DNA of 64,000 nt from Mesobacillus maritimus (GCF_023715205.1 NZ_JAMBNR010000013.1:1-64000); one strand, 5' to 3'; numbered from the stretch's first letter, positions 1 through 9,173 are shown. Program-made: numbers and translations. The notes: a model not told the origin generated them from the letters alone.

Positions 1-53
1 TGAAATCACTTGGATACCACCTACATACATTTGATAACAATATTATAAAGTAA

Positions 54-97
54 AAAGGCAGTTGAAAGTTCATTAGATTGAACTTTCAACTGCCTTT
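54..97. terminator. Strong hairpin, probable terminator
   Basis: Two 19-base arms (AAAGGCAGTTGAAAGTTCA and its exact complement) flank a 6-base loop. Read on the minus strand the stem is followed by TTTTTA, so it could end the leftward ysdB transcript; read on the plus strand it is followed by AATAAAAA, so it could also end an operon that lies before the window. The remaining bases up to 241 hold no gene I can recognise. Confidence 0.75.
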
Positions 98-241
98 AAT
101 AAAAATTAGACTTTTTCAGTGCCCTCGGAATCTCCTTGACGGTTTTTTAGTTATTTAGGAATAATTAACGGACTTGGGTTACTTATAGCTAGTTAGACCT
201 AGTTCTTACACCTTTATGAAACAGCTATTAAGGCACTTGTT

Positions 242-637
242 CTAATCCATTTGCGGCTTTTTTTCCATAAACTCTTTTATTGGGCTTTTCCAGCTAATTT
301 CGGCATTTGGATACACTTCATGAACTTGGTCTTCGATAAATAGAAAATCTTCGTAAGCAAGTCCTTTTAAATTATGATTGCTTTTAGGCCAAATAAAAAT
401 TGAAACCACTTCAAACGCATATTCTGTAGTCCCTAAATACTTTTCTCCTTCGAATACAACGCCTTTATACGTAAGGAAAAAGTTTTTTCGCACATTTTCT
501 TGATCATCTAAAAAATAAAAACGCTTTTGCTCTTGTGCAAGCTCAAGCTTTCTCTTTGGATGAATTAAGTATTTTACGACACTATAGAAAAGGAAGATAA
601 TCGCTACGATAAGTAAAAGACGAAAAATCCATAACAT
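242..637 (-). CDS. ysdB: YsdB family membrane-anchored protein
   Basis: Encodes about 131 residues: an N-terminal hydrophobic segment (roughly residues 3-22, LWIFRLLLIVAIIFLF) followed by a charged region and a small soluble domain. It matches YsdB of Bacillus, a short protein of the sigma-W (cell-envelope stress) regulon whose molecular role is not established. I chose the ATG at 637 rather than the one at 658 because GTGGAGG lies seven bases before it. A sigma-W type promoter lies upstream on the same strand (669-695). The gene is divergent from the dUTPase gene, and its place next to ysdC agrees with the B. subtilis order. Confidence 0.8.
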   Translation of the reverse strand: MLWIFRLLLIVAIIFLFYSVVKYLIHPKRKLELAQEQKRFYFLDDQENVRKNFFLTYKGVVFEGEKYLGTTEYAFEVVSIFIWPKSNHNLKGLAYEDFLFIEDQVHEVYPNAEISWKSPIKEFMEKKPQMD

Positions 638-668
638 GGCAGTTCCTCCACTGTACATTTTCCTTAAT

Positions 669-695
669 TACGAACCAACTACTAGAATAGTTTCA
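669..695 (-). promoter_or_regulatory. Sigma-W type promoter of ysdB
   Basis: On the minus strand TGAAAC (690-695) and CGTA (669-672) are separated by 17 bases. This is the extracytoplasmic sigma-W consensus (TGAAAC, 16-17, CGTA) with no mismatch, about 30 bases before the chosen ysdB start. ysdB belongs to the sigma-W regulon in B. subtilis, so family knowledge and sequence agree. Confidence 0.8.
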
Positions 696-770
696 TTTAA
701 AAGGAAATTTCTTTATAATTTTTTGGGAGAAGCCCTATTTAGGAAGCAAAATAGGAGTTCACAATTACAA

Positions 771-841
771 AACCATGCACCATGAAGAGTTCGCGAAACA
801 AAAAAGAGTACAGATTAAAAAACGTGCACCATGAAGGGGAG
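771..841. repeat. Degenerate two-copy repeat before the dUTPase gene
   Basis: GCACCATGAAG occurs at 777 and again at 826, 49 bases apart, with A-rich sequence between them (GAAACAAAAAAGAGTA). The arrangement resembles a decayed copy of the roughly 52-base CATGAA-type units found at 55719-56079. The link is inference from a short shared core. Confidence 0.35.
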
Positions 842-849
842 ACGACTAG

Positions 850-1347
850 ATGAACTTAGAAAAGCTTTATAAAATGCAAACAGCTCTTGATCAGCATATT
901 GAGGAAAAGCATCAGTTAACATCAGAAGACCTAGTAGACCGGAAAATTCTAGCTTTGCTCGTTGAGATTGGTGAGCTAGCGAATGAAACGAGATGTTTTA
1001 AATTTTGGAGTACAAAGCCTGCTTCAGATAAAAGCGTTATTTTAGAAGAATTTGTTGATGGCATTCATTTTATTTTATCTCTAGGCATTGAGAGTGAATT
1101 TCAGATTGAAGAAATCAAAGTTTCGCAAGAGAGCAGAGAGAATGGGCGGTCCACTTCAGAACAATTCCTTGAAGTATACAAATCAATCAATGAATTCCGA
1201 ACAAATCGGACAGAGAAGAATTATTTAACGATGTTTCAAGAATACCTTATTCTCGCTAGGTTGCTTGATTTTAGCGAAAAAGAAATTGAGCAGGCATATA
1301 TTGAGAAAAATGAAGTAAATTATGAAAGGCAGCAAAAAGGGTATTAA
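850..1347 (+). CDS. Dimeric-type dUTP diphosphatase (dUTPase_2 / MazG-like fold)
   Basis: A 165-residue all-alpha protein. The segments EIGELANE (about residues 38-45) and EEFVDGIHF (about 72-80) are the two acidic metal-binding helices of the all-alpha NTP pyrophosphatase superfamily, and KFWS between them is typical of the dUTPase_2 branch. Such enzymes hydrolyse dUTP (and dUDP) to dUMP with magnesium, keeping uracil out of DNA and supplying dTMP synthesis. It is unrelated to the trimeric beta-barrel dUTPases. An AAGGGGAGA ribosome site precedes the ATG. The gene lies between ysdB and ysdC, which are adjacent in B. subtilis 168 as I recall, so it is an insertion relative to that species. 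Assignment to dUTP rather than another NTP is by family resemblance. Confidence 0.85.
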   Translation: MNLEKLYKMQTALDQHIEEKHQLTSEDLVDRKILALLVEIGELANETRCFKFWSTKPASDKSVILEEFVDGIHFILSLGIESEFQIEEIKVSQESRENGRSTSEQFLEVYKSINEFRTNRTEKNYLTMFQEYLILARLLDFSEKEIEQAYIEKNEVNYERQQKGY

Positions 1348-1420
1348 TGCATCTTTTGTACAATATTCACTGTTTCTGTATAATAGGAACGAATCTATTT
1401 TTATTAAGGGAGTCGAAATA

Positions 1421-2500
1421 ATGGCTAAATTAGATGAAACTTTAACGATGCTTAAAGATTTAACCGATGCAAGAGGTATTCCCGGCAACGAGCGTGAAGT
1501 TCGCGAGGTTATGAGCAAATACATAGCACCATATGCAGACGAATTATCTGTAGATGGATTAGGTAGTTTAATTGCCCGTAAAGGCGAAACAGGACCGAAA
1601 GTCATGGTTGCAGGTCATCTTGATGAAGTTGGTTTCATGGTCACAAGAATTGACGACAAAGGATTTCTCCGTTTTCAAACAGTAGGTGGCTGGTGGTCCC
1701 AAGTCATGCTAGCTCAACGCGTGACGGTTGTGACGAATAAAGGAGATGTCACTGGTGTAATCGGTTCTAAACCTCCTCATGTAATCTCTGCAGAAGCTCG
1801 TAAAAAGCCAGTAGACATTAAAGATATGTTCATTGATATCGGTGCTTCAAGTCGCGAGGAAGCAGAAAGTTGGGGCGTAAAGCCAGGTGATATGGTCGTT
1901 CCTTATTTTGAATTTACAGTGATGAACAATGAGAAAATGTTGCTCGCTAAAGCATGGGATAACCGAATCGGTTGCGCGATTGCAATTGATGTTATGAAGC
2001 ATTTAAAAGATGAAAAGCTTGAAAATACCGTATATGGCGTCGGAACGATTCAGGAAGAAGTCGGTTTACGTGGTGCGAAAACATCCGCACAAGCGATACA
2101 GCCTGATATCGCATTTGGCGTGGATGTAGGGATTGCTGGCGATACACCAGGCATTACAGAAAAAGAAGCACTTAGCAAGCTAGGAAAAGGACCACAAATT
2201 ATCATTTATGATGCAAGCATGGTGGCTCATAAAGGCTTGCGCGATTTTGTCACTGGTGTTGCAGATGAATTGAATATTCCGTATCAGTTTGATTCTGTCC
2301 CAGGAGGCGGAACAGATTCTGGTGCAATCCATACGACACATCGTGGTGTGCCATCGTTATCAATCACAATCGCAACCCGCTATATTCACTCACATGCAGC
2401 GATTTTACACCGTGATGACTACGAAAATGCCGTGAAATTGATTGTCGAAGTCATTAAACGTCTAAATCCAGAGACGGTTAATAAAATTACATTTGAATAA
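1421..2500 (+). CDS. ysdC: M42 family metallo-aminopeptidase (YsdC)
   Basis: A 359-residue cytosolic peptidase of the M42 (glutamyl aminopeptidase / PepA / deblocking aminopeptidase) family, with two metal ions and usually a 12-subunit assembly. Visible sites are [10 protein letters not shown] (metal His, catalytic Asp), AWDNRIGC (bridging Asp), [10 protein letters not shown] (catalytic and metal Glu pair), [13 protein letters not shown] and the C-terminal [12 protein letters not shown] metal His. The ATG at 1421 is preceded by AAGGGAG; an earlier in-frame ATG at 1322 overlaps the dUTPase gene and has no good ribosome site, and family proteins begin near this second Met. A strong terminator follows. 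Confidence 0.93.
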   Translation: MAKLDETLTMLKDLTDARGIPGNEREVREVMSKYIAPYADELSVDGLGSLIARKGETGPKVMVAGHLDEVGFMVTRIDDKGFLRFQTVGGWWSQVMLAQRVTVVTNKGDVTGVIGSKPPHVISAEARKKPVDIKDMFIDIGASSREEAESWGVKPGDMVVPYFEFTVMNNEKMLLAKAWDNRIGCAIAIDVMKHLKDEKLENTVYGVGTIQEEVGLRGAKTSAQAIQPDIAFGVDVGIAGDTPGITEKEALSKLGKGPQIIIYDASMVAHKGLRDFVTGVADELNIPYQFDSVPGGGTDSGAIHTTHRGVPSLSITIATRYIHSHAAILHRDDYENAVKLIVEVIKRLNPETVNKITFE

Positions 2501-2505
2501 TAGGG

Positions 2506-2535
2506 AAAGGGAGCCTTTCGGGGGCTCCCTTTTTA
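2506..2535 (+). terminator. Terminator after ysdC
   Basis: GGGAGCC, a short loop, and GGGGCTCCC followed by TTTTT, six bases after the ysdC stop codon. Typical intrinsic terminator. Confidence 0.85.
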
Positions 2536-2551
2536 TGTGTAAAATGGTTTA

Positions 2552-2672
2552 CTCTACGGTTTTGATAAATGGCTCTACGAAATGATGTGTTTGCTCTACG
2601 TTTTGGGCAATTTACTCTATGAAACTCACCGTTTTTCTCTACAAAAGAAGTAACTTACTTTACAAATGAAAT
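2552..2672. repeat. Degenerate 21-bp tandem repeat
   Basis: The core CTCTACG (decaying to CTCTATG, CTCTACA, CTTTACA) recurs at 2552, 2573, 2594, 2615, 2637 and 2658, that is every 21 or 22 bases. It fills the space between the ysdC terminator and the sspI terminator. No open reading frame of interest runs through it. Confidence 0.7.
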
Positions 2673-2720
2673 AATTGTAAAATCCAACATGAGAATTCAT
2701 TTACAAATTGTAACACTATA

Positions 2721-2748
2721 AAAAAATCCTCCGGCAGAAACCGGAGGA
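2721..2748 (-). terminator. Terminator of sspI
   Basis: On the minus strand TCCTCCGG, loop TTTCTG, CCGGAGGA is followed by TTTTTT. It lies 13 bases beyond the sspI stop codon. Confidence 0.85.
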
Positions 2749-2761
2749 GAAAGGAAAAACC

Positions 2762-2971
2762 TTATCTTTTTAACCCATTTTCAAGTGTTTCCAACATTTC
2801 TTGTTGATCCTGAGGTGATGCATTTTGCCAGATGACTTCAAACAGAACTCCTAGGCCAGGAAGCATTTTTTCCTCACCGTTTTGGATTGCATCGACAATT
2901 GTATCTTTAAGTTCATCTTGAGAATTACCAGAGACATTTTGAATAATCGCATTACGCAAATTTAAATTCAT
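2762..2971 (-). CDS. sspI: Small acid-soluble spore protein SspI
   Basis: A 69-residue protein that matches SspI of Bacillus in length and sequence ([15 protein letters not shown] at the N terminus, [12 protein letters not shown] in the middle). SspI is a minor small acid-soluble protein made in the developing forespore; it is not one of the alpha/beta DNA-binding SASPs and its exact role is unknown. AAAGGAG precedes the ATG. A sigma-G type promoter is visible upstream. It is transcribed alone, divergent from ysgA, as in B. subtilis. Confidence 0.93.
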   Translation of the reverse strand: MNLNLRNAIIQNVSGNSQDELKDTIVDAIQNGEEKMLPGLGVLFEVIWQNASPQDQQEMLETLENGLKR

Positions 2972-3006
2972 GTATAAAATCTCCTTTCAAAACCTTAATC
3001 TAAATA

Positions 3007-3035
3007 TAGGATGAACAAATTTCGTTTTATTATGT
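3007..3035 (-). promoter_or_regulatory. Sigma-G type promoter of sspI
   Basis: On the minus strand ACATA (3031-3035) and CATCCTA (3007-3013) are 17 bases apart. The -10 fits the sigma-G pattern CATnHTA; the -35 differs from GMATR at its first base. Position about 36 bases before the sspI start and the known forespore expression of sspI support the call. Confidence 0.6.
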
Positions 3036-3089
3036 AAAAAAATTGCGTTATAATTAAAAAATTGATGAAATATGAAGAGGAGTGTTTTT

Positions 3090-3851
3090 GTGAAGTACAT
3101 CCACTCTGCAAGTAATCCCCAAGTAAAACAATGGAAAAAATTACTTACCAGAAAAGAGCGAGATAAAACCGGTACTTTTTTAATTGAAGGATTTCACCTT
3201 GTTGAAGAGGCATTAAATAATAACGCTGAGATTGAGACAATCATCATCAGTGAAAACGTTGAAATGCCACCGGGCCTTGATTATGGTGCTGTTCCAATGG
3301 TCCAAGTAAGCGATGAGATTTCCCGCTCCTTGGCCGATACGGAAACAACTCAAGGGATTTTTGCTGTATGTCAACAAGCTTCAATCTCTAACAAGCAGCT
3401 TGAAGCACAAACTTATTTACTGATTGATTCTGTTCAAGACCCAGGCAACCTTGGAACAATGATTCGAACAGCAGATGCTGCAGGCGTTGATGCCGTGATT
3501 GTTGGAAAGGGAAGTGTCGATCTTTACAATCCAAAAGTCCTTCGTTCGGCACAAGGGAGTCATTTTCACTTACCAGTTATCAATGGAGACCTACACGAAA
3601 CAATAAACAGTTTAAAAGATCAAGACGTTCCTGTTTACGGGACGGCATTAGAGAACGCGACTACTTATCATGAAGTACCAACTGGTCAACGGTTTGCTTT
3701 ACTGGTTGGCAATGAAGGCAATGGTGTTAACCAAGAACTATTAGCTACTACAACGCAAAACTTATATATCCCGATATATGGGAAGAGTGAATCGTTGAAT
3801 GTTGCTGTCGCAACGGGGGTTCTCCTTTATTACTTAAAAACGCCCAAATAA
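3090..3851 (+). CDS. ysgA: SpoU/TrmH family RNA 2'-O-methyltransferase (YsgA)
   Basis: About 253 residues. The N-terminal substrate-binding domain (TFLIEGFHLVEEAL, residues about 27-40) is followed by the knotted SPOUT catalytic domain with its three motifs: DPGNLGTMIRTADAAG, LLVGNEGNGV and IPIYGKSESLNVAVATGVL. Such enzymes use S-adenosylmethionine to methylate ribose in rRNA or tRNA; the target of YsgA is not evident here. I chose the GTG at 3090 because GAGAGGAG lies seven bases upstream; the ATG at 3072 overlaps that ribosome site. It stands just upstream of the pheST leader, as in B. subtilis. Confidence 0.9.
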   Translation: MKYIHSASNPQVKQWKKLLTRKERDKTGTFLIEGFHLVEEALNNNAEIETIIISENVEMPPGLDYGAVPMVQVSDEISRSLADTETTQGIFAVCQQASISNKQLEAQTYLLIDSVQDPGNLGTMIRTADAAGVDAVIVGKGSVDLYNPKVLRSAQGSHFHLPVINGDLHETINSLKDQDVPVYGTALENATTYHEVPTGQRFALLVGNEGNGVNQELLATTTQNLYIPIYGKSESLNVAVATGVLLYYLKTPK

Positions 3852-3872
3852 AGTGTTTTAACTCAAAAGGAT

Positions 3873-3901
3873 TTGCGACGGTGGAAAGAATATACTATAA
3901 T
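3873..3901 (+). promoter_or_regulatory. Vegetative (sigma-A) promoter of pheST
   Basis: TTGCGA (3873-3878), 17 bases, TATAAT (3896-3901). It sits just before the T-box leader and gives a transcript starting near 3908. Confidence 0.8.
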
Positions 3902-3907
3902 TAACTG

Positions 3908-4188
3908 CAAAAATGAATAAAAAGCAATGACGGAGAATAGTAGCATTTCCAAGGCCATTTTAGGGAGAAAATGCCCAAGACTGAAAGCATTTTTATGGTA
4001 CAGAATTGTGAATTCACCTCCAGAGCTGTCATCGGGACCATTTTCTTTGTTGAAAATGTAAAGATGCACCGGCATATGCCGTTATCCGAATGAAGTGAAC
4101 AGACCATACATATTTGTATTGCCTGTTAAAAAGGGTGGTACCGCGAAACCAGACTTCGTCCCTTTATCCTAGGGATGGAGTCTTTTTA
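3908..4188 (+). ncRNA. T-box leader (tRNA-Phe sensing) of pheST
   Basis: The leader has the standard T-box riboswitch parts. Stem I opens with TGACGGAGAATAGTAG and closes with GCTGTCA; the specifier loop carries GAATTCACC with TTC (Phe) at 4013-4015; the T-box core GGGTGGTACCGCG starts at 4133; and an intrinsic terminator (AGACT...AGTCT followed by TTTTT, 4151-4188) overlaps it. Uncharged tRNA-Phe would pair with the specifier and with the T-box, stabilise the antiterminator and switch on pheST. The TTC specifier agrees with the downstream phenylalanyl-tRNA synthetase genes. Confidence 0.93.
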
Positions 4189-4217
4189 TTTTGTCAAAAT
4201 TGAAGGAGGATTTAGTA

Positions 4218-5255
4218 ATGCAGGAGCGATTAAAAGAACTGCAGGCTGAAGCACTAGAAAAAGTTGCACAAGCTGCGGATTTAAAAGAATTAAATGACAT
4301 CCGCGTTTCTTATCTTGGAAAAAAAGGACCGATCACGGAAGTATTAAAAGGAATGGGGAAATTATCTCCTGAAGAAAGACCAAAAATGGGTGCGCTCGCA
4401 AACGAAGTTCGAGATATGATTTCTGGTGCTATTGAAGAAAAGCAAATTACCTTAGAAAAAGCGGCAGTGGAAAAGAAGTTGGCTGCAGAAAAAATTGATG
4501 TTACTTTACCAGGTCGTCCAGTAAGTGAAGGCAATCATCATCCGTTAACAAGAATCATTGAAGAAATCGAAGATCTATTCATCGGGATGGGGTATACCGT
4601 TGCAGAAGGACCTGAAGTGGAGAAAGACTATTACAACTTTGAAGCGCTGAACTTACCAAAAGGACACCCAGCACGTGATATGCAAGACTCTTTCTATATT
4701 ACCGAGGAAATCTTGCTTCGCACTCATACTTCGCCTGTACAAGCGAGAACAATGGAAGCTCGTAACGGAAAAGGACCTGTGAAAATTATTTGTCCAGGAA
4801 AAGTGTATCGCCGTGATAATGACGATGCAACGCACTCTCATCAGTTCACACAAATTGAGGGACTTGTCATTGATGAAAACATTCGTTTAAGTGACTTAAA
4901 AGGAACACTTGATGTGTTTGCGAAGAAAATGTTCGGTGCCGACCGCGAAATCCGTCTGCGTCCAAGCTTTTTCCCATTCACAGAGCCATCTGTAGAAATG
5001 GATATTTCTTGTAAAATGTGTGGCGGAAAAGGTTGTGGAACATGTAAAGGTACTGGGTGGATTGAAATTCTTGGTGCAGGAATGGTTCATCCAAATGTAC
5101 TTGAAATGGCTGGTTACGATTCGAAAAAATACACTGGTTTTGCCTTCGGTATGGGACCAGAGCGAATCGCAATGCTGAAATACGGTGTAGACGATATCCG
5201 TCATTTCTATACAAATGATATTCGTTTCTTAAAGCAATTTTCGGTGACTGAATAG
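4218..5255 (+). CDS. pheS: Phenylalanyl-tRNA synthetase alpha subunit
   Basis: A 345-residue class II synthetase subunit that pairs with PheT as alpha2-beta2 and charges tRNA-Phe. The N-terminal coiled coil (residues about 1-85) is followed by the catalytic core with motif 2 ([20 protein letters not shown]) and motif 3 ([14 protein letters not shown]), plus a Cys-rich insert ([17 protein letters not shown]) usual in Bacillus PheS. The ATG at 4218 follows AAGGAGG by eight bases; an in-frame start at 4191 falls in the terminator and is rejected. pheT follows after 19 bases. Confidence 0.96.
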   Translation: MQERLKELQAEALEKVAQAADLKELNDIRVSYLGKKGPITEVLKGMGKLSPEERPKMGALANEVRDMISGAIEEKQITLEKAAVEKKLAAEKIDVTLPGRPVSEGNHHPLTRIIEEIEDLFIGMGYTVAEGPEVEKDYYNFEALNLPKGHPARDMQDSFYITEEILLRTHTSPVQARTMEARNGKGPVKIICPGKVYRRDNDDATHSHQFTQIEGLVIDENIRLSDLKGTLDVFAKKMFGADREIRLRPSFFPFTEPSVEMDISCKMCGGKGCGTCKGTGWIEILGAGMVHPNVLEMAGYDSKKYTGFAFGMGPERIAMLKYGVDDIRHFYTNDIRFLKQFSVTE

Positions 5256-5274
5256 GGATTAGGAGGAGTAAAAA

Positions 5275-7689
5275 ATGCTTGTATCATATAAATGGCTACA
5301 GGAATATGTAGACTTATCAGGCGTTTCAGCTGAAGAGCTTGGTGAGAAAATTACGAAAAGCGGAATTGAAGTTGAAGGCGTTGAAACATTAAACGAAGGA
5401 TTACGTGGAGTGGTTGTCGGTCATGTCCTTGAGTGTGAAAAACACCCTAACGCTGAAAAATTAAATAAAACGTTAGTAGATATTGGCGCAGAAGAACCTG
5501 TACAAATTATCTGTGGTGCTCCAAACGTAGCAAAAGGTCAAAAAGTAGCGGTCGCAACAGTTGGCGCCGTTTTACCTGGTAATTTTAAAATTAAAAAAGC
5601 GAAGCTTCGTGGTGAAGTTTCGAACGGAATGATTTGTTCTCTTCAAGAGCTAGGCATTGAAGCAAAGCTTGTGGCAAAAGAGTATTCTGAAGGAATCTTT
5701 GTTTTCCCTGAAGACACGGAAGTTGGCCAAGATGCGCTCGCATTACTTGGAAGAGACGACCAGATTCTTGAATTAGGATTAACACCAAACCGTGCTGACT
5801 GTTTGAGTATGCTAGGGGTAGGATACGAAGTTGGAGCGATTTTAGGGAAAGATGTGAAATTACCTGAGCCAGCGCCAACCACTGCTTCTGAAAAAGCAGC
5901 TGACTACATCAAAGTAAATGTTGAAGCGAAAGAAGATAACCCACTTTATGTGGCAAAAGTGATTAAAAACGTTAAAATCGGGCCATCTCCACTATGGATG
6001 CAATCAAGATTAATGGCAGCGGGTATTCGTCCACATAACAATGTCGTCGATATCACGAACTATATCCTGCTTGAATATGGTCAGCCGTTACATGCTTTTG
6101 ACTATGATTTGCTTGGTTCAAAAGAAATTCTTGTTCGACGTGCGAAGCAAGGGGAAGAGATTACAACTCTTGATGATGCAAAGCGCACACTGTCAGAAGA
6201 CCATTTAGTGATTACAAATGGAACTGATCCGGTTGCCTTAGCTGGTGTGATGGGTGGAGCGAATTCAGAAGTGAACGCTGATACGACAACCGTTCTACTT
6301 GAGTCCGCATATTTTACCGGACCAGTCATCCGCAAATCATCTAAGGATCATGGTTTACGTAGTGAAGCAAGTGCTCGTTATGAAAAAGGTGTAGATCCAG
6401 AGCGTGTGCATCCTGCAGCAGAAAGAGCTGCAGAATTGATGGCGAAATATGCTGGCGGAGAAGTGCTTGAAGGTTCTGTTGTCGCCGATACACTTTCAGT
6501 CGAGCCAGCGGTTGTTTCTGTAACGTTAGAAAAAATCAACCGTGTCATTGGCGCTGAAGTGAGCATGCAACAAGTAGAGGACATTTTTGCGAAATTGAAG
6601 TTTGAATCAACTGTTGATAATGACACAATCACAGTCACAGTACCAACTCGTCGCGGTGATATCACCATCGAAGAAGATTTAATTGAAGAAGTTGCTCGCC
6701 TCTACGGCTATGACAATGTGCCAAAGACATTGCCAATCGGGGCTTCAACACCAGGTAAGTTGAGTGAATACCAGCAAAAACGCCGCCTTGTTCGTCGTTT
6801 CCTTGAGGGAGCAGGTCTTTATCAAGCTGTTACGTATTCATTAACAAGCAAGGATAAAGCGACGCAATATGCATTAGAAAAGCGTGATCCAGTTGAACTA
6901 GCTATGCCAATGAGTGAAGACCGAAGCTTGCTACGTCTAAGCATTGTGCCGCAATTGCTTGAAGTGTTGAAGTACAATCTTGCTCGTCAAACGGACAGCA
7001 TGGCCGTTTATGAAACGGGAGCTGTGTTCTTGAAGCAGGATGGCGAGGACCTTCCTCTTGAAGAAGAGCATCTTGCAGCGGCAGTTACTGGTCTTTGGGA
7101 GAACCACCAATGGCAGGGTGAGAAGAAGCCAGTAGATTTCTATGTGGTAAAAGGAATTTTAGAAGGAATGTTTGCAAAACTTGGTCTTGAGGACAAAATC
7201 GCTTTTGCTGCGGCCGAAAAGGACGGTATGCATCCTGGTCGTACTGCAGAAGTAAGTCTAAACGGGGAAGTAATTGGATTTGTTGGGCAAGTTCATCCAA
7301 CCGTACAAAAAGACTTAGATTTAAAAGAAACATACGTTTTTGAATTGAACCTGAAGGCTGTGTTAGAAGCGGGTACTGAGCCACTTCAATATCAAGCCAT
7401 TCCAAGATACCCATCGATTACTAGAGACATTGCATTAGTGGTGGATAAAAATAAAACAGCTGCTGAGCTACAAAACATCATTGTTGAAGTTGGTGGAAAG
7501 CTGTTAAAAGATGTTTATGTTTTTGACTTATACGAAGGAGAGCGTATGGAAGAAGGCAAAAAGTCCATCGCGTTCTCATTAAAATACTTTGATCCAGAAA
7601 AAACATTAACAGACGAAGATATTGCGAAAACCCATGAAAAAGTGTTAAAAGCTGTTGAAGAACAAGCTGGAGCTACTTTAAGAGGGTAA
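5275..7689 (+). CDS. pheT: Phenylalanyl-tRNA synthetase beta subunit
   Basis: A full-length 804-residue beta subunit. In order: an N-terminal EMAP/OB tRNA-binding domain (about 40-150, with [13 protein letters not shown]), the B3/B4 editing domain (about 210-400, with [14 protein letters not shown]) that clears Tyr-tRNA-Phe, the B5 domain (about 405-475, [21 protein letters not shown]), a catalytic-like core, and the C-terminal ferredoxin-fold anticodon-binding domain (about 710-803, [13 protein letters not shown]). A strong ribosome site (AGGAGG) precedes the ATG. It is co-transcribed with pheS under T-box control and ends at a strong terminator. Confidence 0.96.
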   Translation: MLVSYKWLQEYVDLSGVSAEELGEKITKSGIEVEGVETLNEGLRGVVVGHVLECEKHPNAEKLNKTLVDIGAEEPVQIICGAPNVAKGQKVAVATVGAVLPGNFKIKKAKLRGEVSNGMICSLQELGIEAKLVAKEYSEGIFVFPEDTEVGQDALALLGRDDQILELGLTPNRADCLSMLGVGYEVGAILGKDVKLPEPAPTTASEKAADYIKVNVEAKEDNPLYVAKVIKNVKIGPSPLWMQSRLMAAGIRPHNNVVDITNYILLEYGQPLHAFDYDLLGSKEILVRRAKQGEEITTLDDAKRTLSEDHLVITNGTDPVALAGVMGGANSEVNADTTTVLLESAYFTGPVIRKSSKDHGLRSEASARYEKGVDPERVHPAAERAAELMAKYAGGEVLEGSVVADTLSVEPAVVSVTLEKINRVIGAEVSMQQVEDIFAKLKFESTVDNDTITVTVPTRRGDITIEEDLIEEVARLYGYDNVPKTLPIGASTPGKLSEYQQKRRLVRRFLEGAGLYQAVTYSLTSKDKATQYALEKRDPVELAMPMSEDRSLLRLSIVPQLLEVLKYNLARQTDSMAVYETGAVFLKQDGEDLPLEEEHLAAAVTGLWENHQWQGEKKPVDFYVVKGILEGMFAKLGLEDKIAFAAAEKDGMHPGRTAEVSLNGEVIGFVGQVHPTVQKDLDLKETYVFELNLKAVLEAGTEPLQYQAIPRYPSITRDIALVVDKNKTAAELQNIIVEVGGKLLKDVYVFDLYEGERMEEGKKSIAFSLKYFDPEKTLTDEDIAKTHEKVLKAVEEQAGATLRG

Positions 7690-7735
7690 AAAAAGCGGTT
7701 GATTCCTCTCATAGAGAGGGAATCAACCGCTTTTT
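7690..7735. terminator. Terminator between pheT and rnhC
   Basis: AAAAAGCGGTTGATTCC and its complement GGAATCAACCGCTTTTT form a long stem with A and T runs on both sides, so it can act in both directions for the convergent pheT and rnhC transcripts. Confidence 0.9.
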
Positions 7736-7754
7736 AGTTTGAAATATCCTCCCT

Positions 7755-7835
7755 ACGGCGAATAAAACCGCTTGAACGGCGAATAAAGTTAGGCTGACGG
7801 CGAATAAAACTGCTTGAACAGCAAATAAAATGCTG
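7755..7835. repeat. Four-unit 21-bp tandem repeat
   Basis: ACGGCGAATAAAACCGCTTGA starts at 7755, and variants start at 7776, 7797 and 7818, exactly 21 bases apart. The third unit differs from the first at one base (ACGGCGAATAAAACTGCTTGA); the last is truncated and decayed. The array fills the gap between the pheT terminator and the rnhC stop codon. Confidence 0.85.
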
Positions 7836-7838
7836 TTA

Positions 7839-8774
7839 TTATCCTCTCTTCGCGAGTTTCATCGCTTTTTCGGTATTGGCAAAGTGGAGTTTCACGAATT
7901 CTGGTAAACAATCAGCGCCTTTTCTGTTAATTAATCTTGCTGCAGCTTGGTCAACTTGCGCGCCTGCTCCTTTAGGCAACGTAAAACCTGCTTTTTCACT
8001 AAGTTGTTCAAAATGTTTTACAAATGCATAGCGGGCAATCATCGATGCAGCTGCTACAGCTAAATGAACGCTCTCGCCTTTCGTACTAAAATAAACATTC
8101 TCGCGGACGATATTTCGCTGCGTTTTTAAATAATTATAGTAAATTTCCTCTTTCGCGAATTGATCAATTAAAATGGCTTCTGGTTTTTCGGGCGCAATTT
8201 TATCCAATACATGCTGGATCGCTTGGTTATGTAATAATGCTTTCAGTTTCCCTTGTGACATGCCTGATCCTTGCATTTTGTTGTACTTCGGGTTATGTAG
8301 TGTTAATAAGCTGTATGGAACAAATTTGACGAGTTGCTTGGCGATTTCAATAATCTTGTCATCTTTTAAATTTTTTGAATCCTGGACGCCGAGCTCTTTT
8401 AAAAGTTCAATATCCTCTTTTTTTACATAAGCGGCAACGACCGTGATTGGGCCAAAAAAGTCACCTGTCCCAACTTCATCTGAACCTATGACCGACATGG
8501 ATGCAAAATTTGTTGGCAAATGGGAACCAGATGGCCTTTTGTCTGTTTTTGGCTTTGACTGACTTAAGGAAGCATCCCCCCATTTTGCAGCTTCTGTTTC
8601 TCCATCTTTTCCTTGAAACAATACTTTTCCCGATTTATAGGCTGTAATGGCACAGCTTGGTGTTTTGGCTGCAAAAACGCCACCTGGAGGGACTTTTTCA
8701 CTTAAATAACGTTGATAATGATCCATCATTTTTTTAATATCAGCCGAAGTGGCTTTAATCACTGTATTTCCCAT
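7839..8774 (-). CDS. rnhC: Ribonuclease HIII
   Basis: A 311-residue RNase H2-superfamily enzyme that cuts the RNA strand of RNA-DNA hybrids. The N-terminal TBP-like substrate-binding domain (about 1-90) precedes the catalytic domain, which begins with the RNase HIII signature SVIGSDEVGTGDFFGP (first Asp and Glu of the active site). Further acidic catalytic residues lie in ILIDQF and the C-terminal region. The N-terminal domain separates it from RNase HII. It is convergent to pheT and divergent from zapA, matching the B. subtilis order. Confidence 0.94.
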   Translation of the reverse strand: MGNTVIKATSADIKKMMDHYQRYLSEKVPPGGVFAAKTPSCAITAYKSGKVLFQGKDGETEAAKWGDASLSQSKPKTDKRPSGSHLPTNFASMSVIGSDEVGTGDFFGPITVVAAYVKKEDIELLKELGVQDSKNLKDDKIIEIAKQLVKFVPYSLLTLHNPKYNKMQGSGMSQGKLKALLHNQAIQHVLDKIAPEKPEAILIDQFAKEEIYYNYLKTQRNIVRENVYFSTKGESVHLAVAAASMIARYAFVKHFEQLSEKAGFTLPKGAGAQVDQAAARLINRKGADCLPEFVKLHFANTEKAMKLAKRG

Positions 8775-8902
8775 ATACGAATCCTCCTGTCTAAAAACAT
8801 ATCATATCAAAAATCTTGCCATAAAATGACGGCTTGTTACTTTCCTGCTTTTTTCCTTCATGTTATAGTATAAAATAGGATTCTTACGAAATGGAGGCGT
8901 GA

Positions 8903-9166
8903 ATGTTGTCAGATACAAAAAAAACACGTACAACTGTAGACATATATGGGCAGCAATACACGATAGTGGGAACTGAAAGCACTAGTCATGTAAGGTTAGT
9001 CGCCTCTATGGTCGATGATAAAATGAGAGAAATCAGCTCAATGAATCCTATCCTTGATATAAATAAATTAGCAGTTTTAACAGCAATTAACGCTGTAAAT
9101 GATTATCTGAAGATGAAAGATCGTGTGGAACGTCTTGAAGCAGAAATACAACGGTTAAAGGAATGA
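8903..9166 (+). CDS. zapA: Cell division protein ZapA
   Basis: An 87-residue ZapA that bundles FtsZ at the division site. The N-terminal domain ([20 protein letters not shown]) is followed by a long C-terminal helix that forms the coiled-coil tetramer ([20 protein letters not shown]). TGGAGGCG precedes two adjacent possible starts, ATG at 8903 and TTG at 8906; either changes the protein by one residue. cvpA starts seven bases after the stop, so the two are probably co-transcribed. Confidence 0.92.
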   Translation: MLSDTKKTRTTVDIYGQQYTIVGTESTSHVRLVASMVDDKMREISSMNPILDINKLAVLTAINAVNDYLKMKDRVERLEAEIQRLKE

Positions 9167-9173
9167 AACGAAC

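Noticed and set aside
98-241. Insertion-sequence remnant at the left edge
   Set aside because: CTTTTTCAGTGCCCTCGGA felt familiar from mobile-element ends, but nothing else in the region supports it.
1322-1420. Longer N terminus for the M42 aminopeptidase
   Set aside because: It overlaps the dUTPase gene and lacks a ribosome site; the ATG at 1421 has one and matches relatives.
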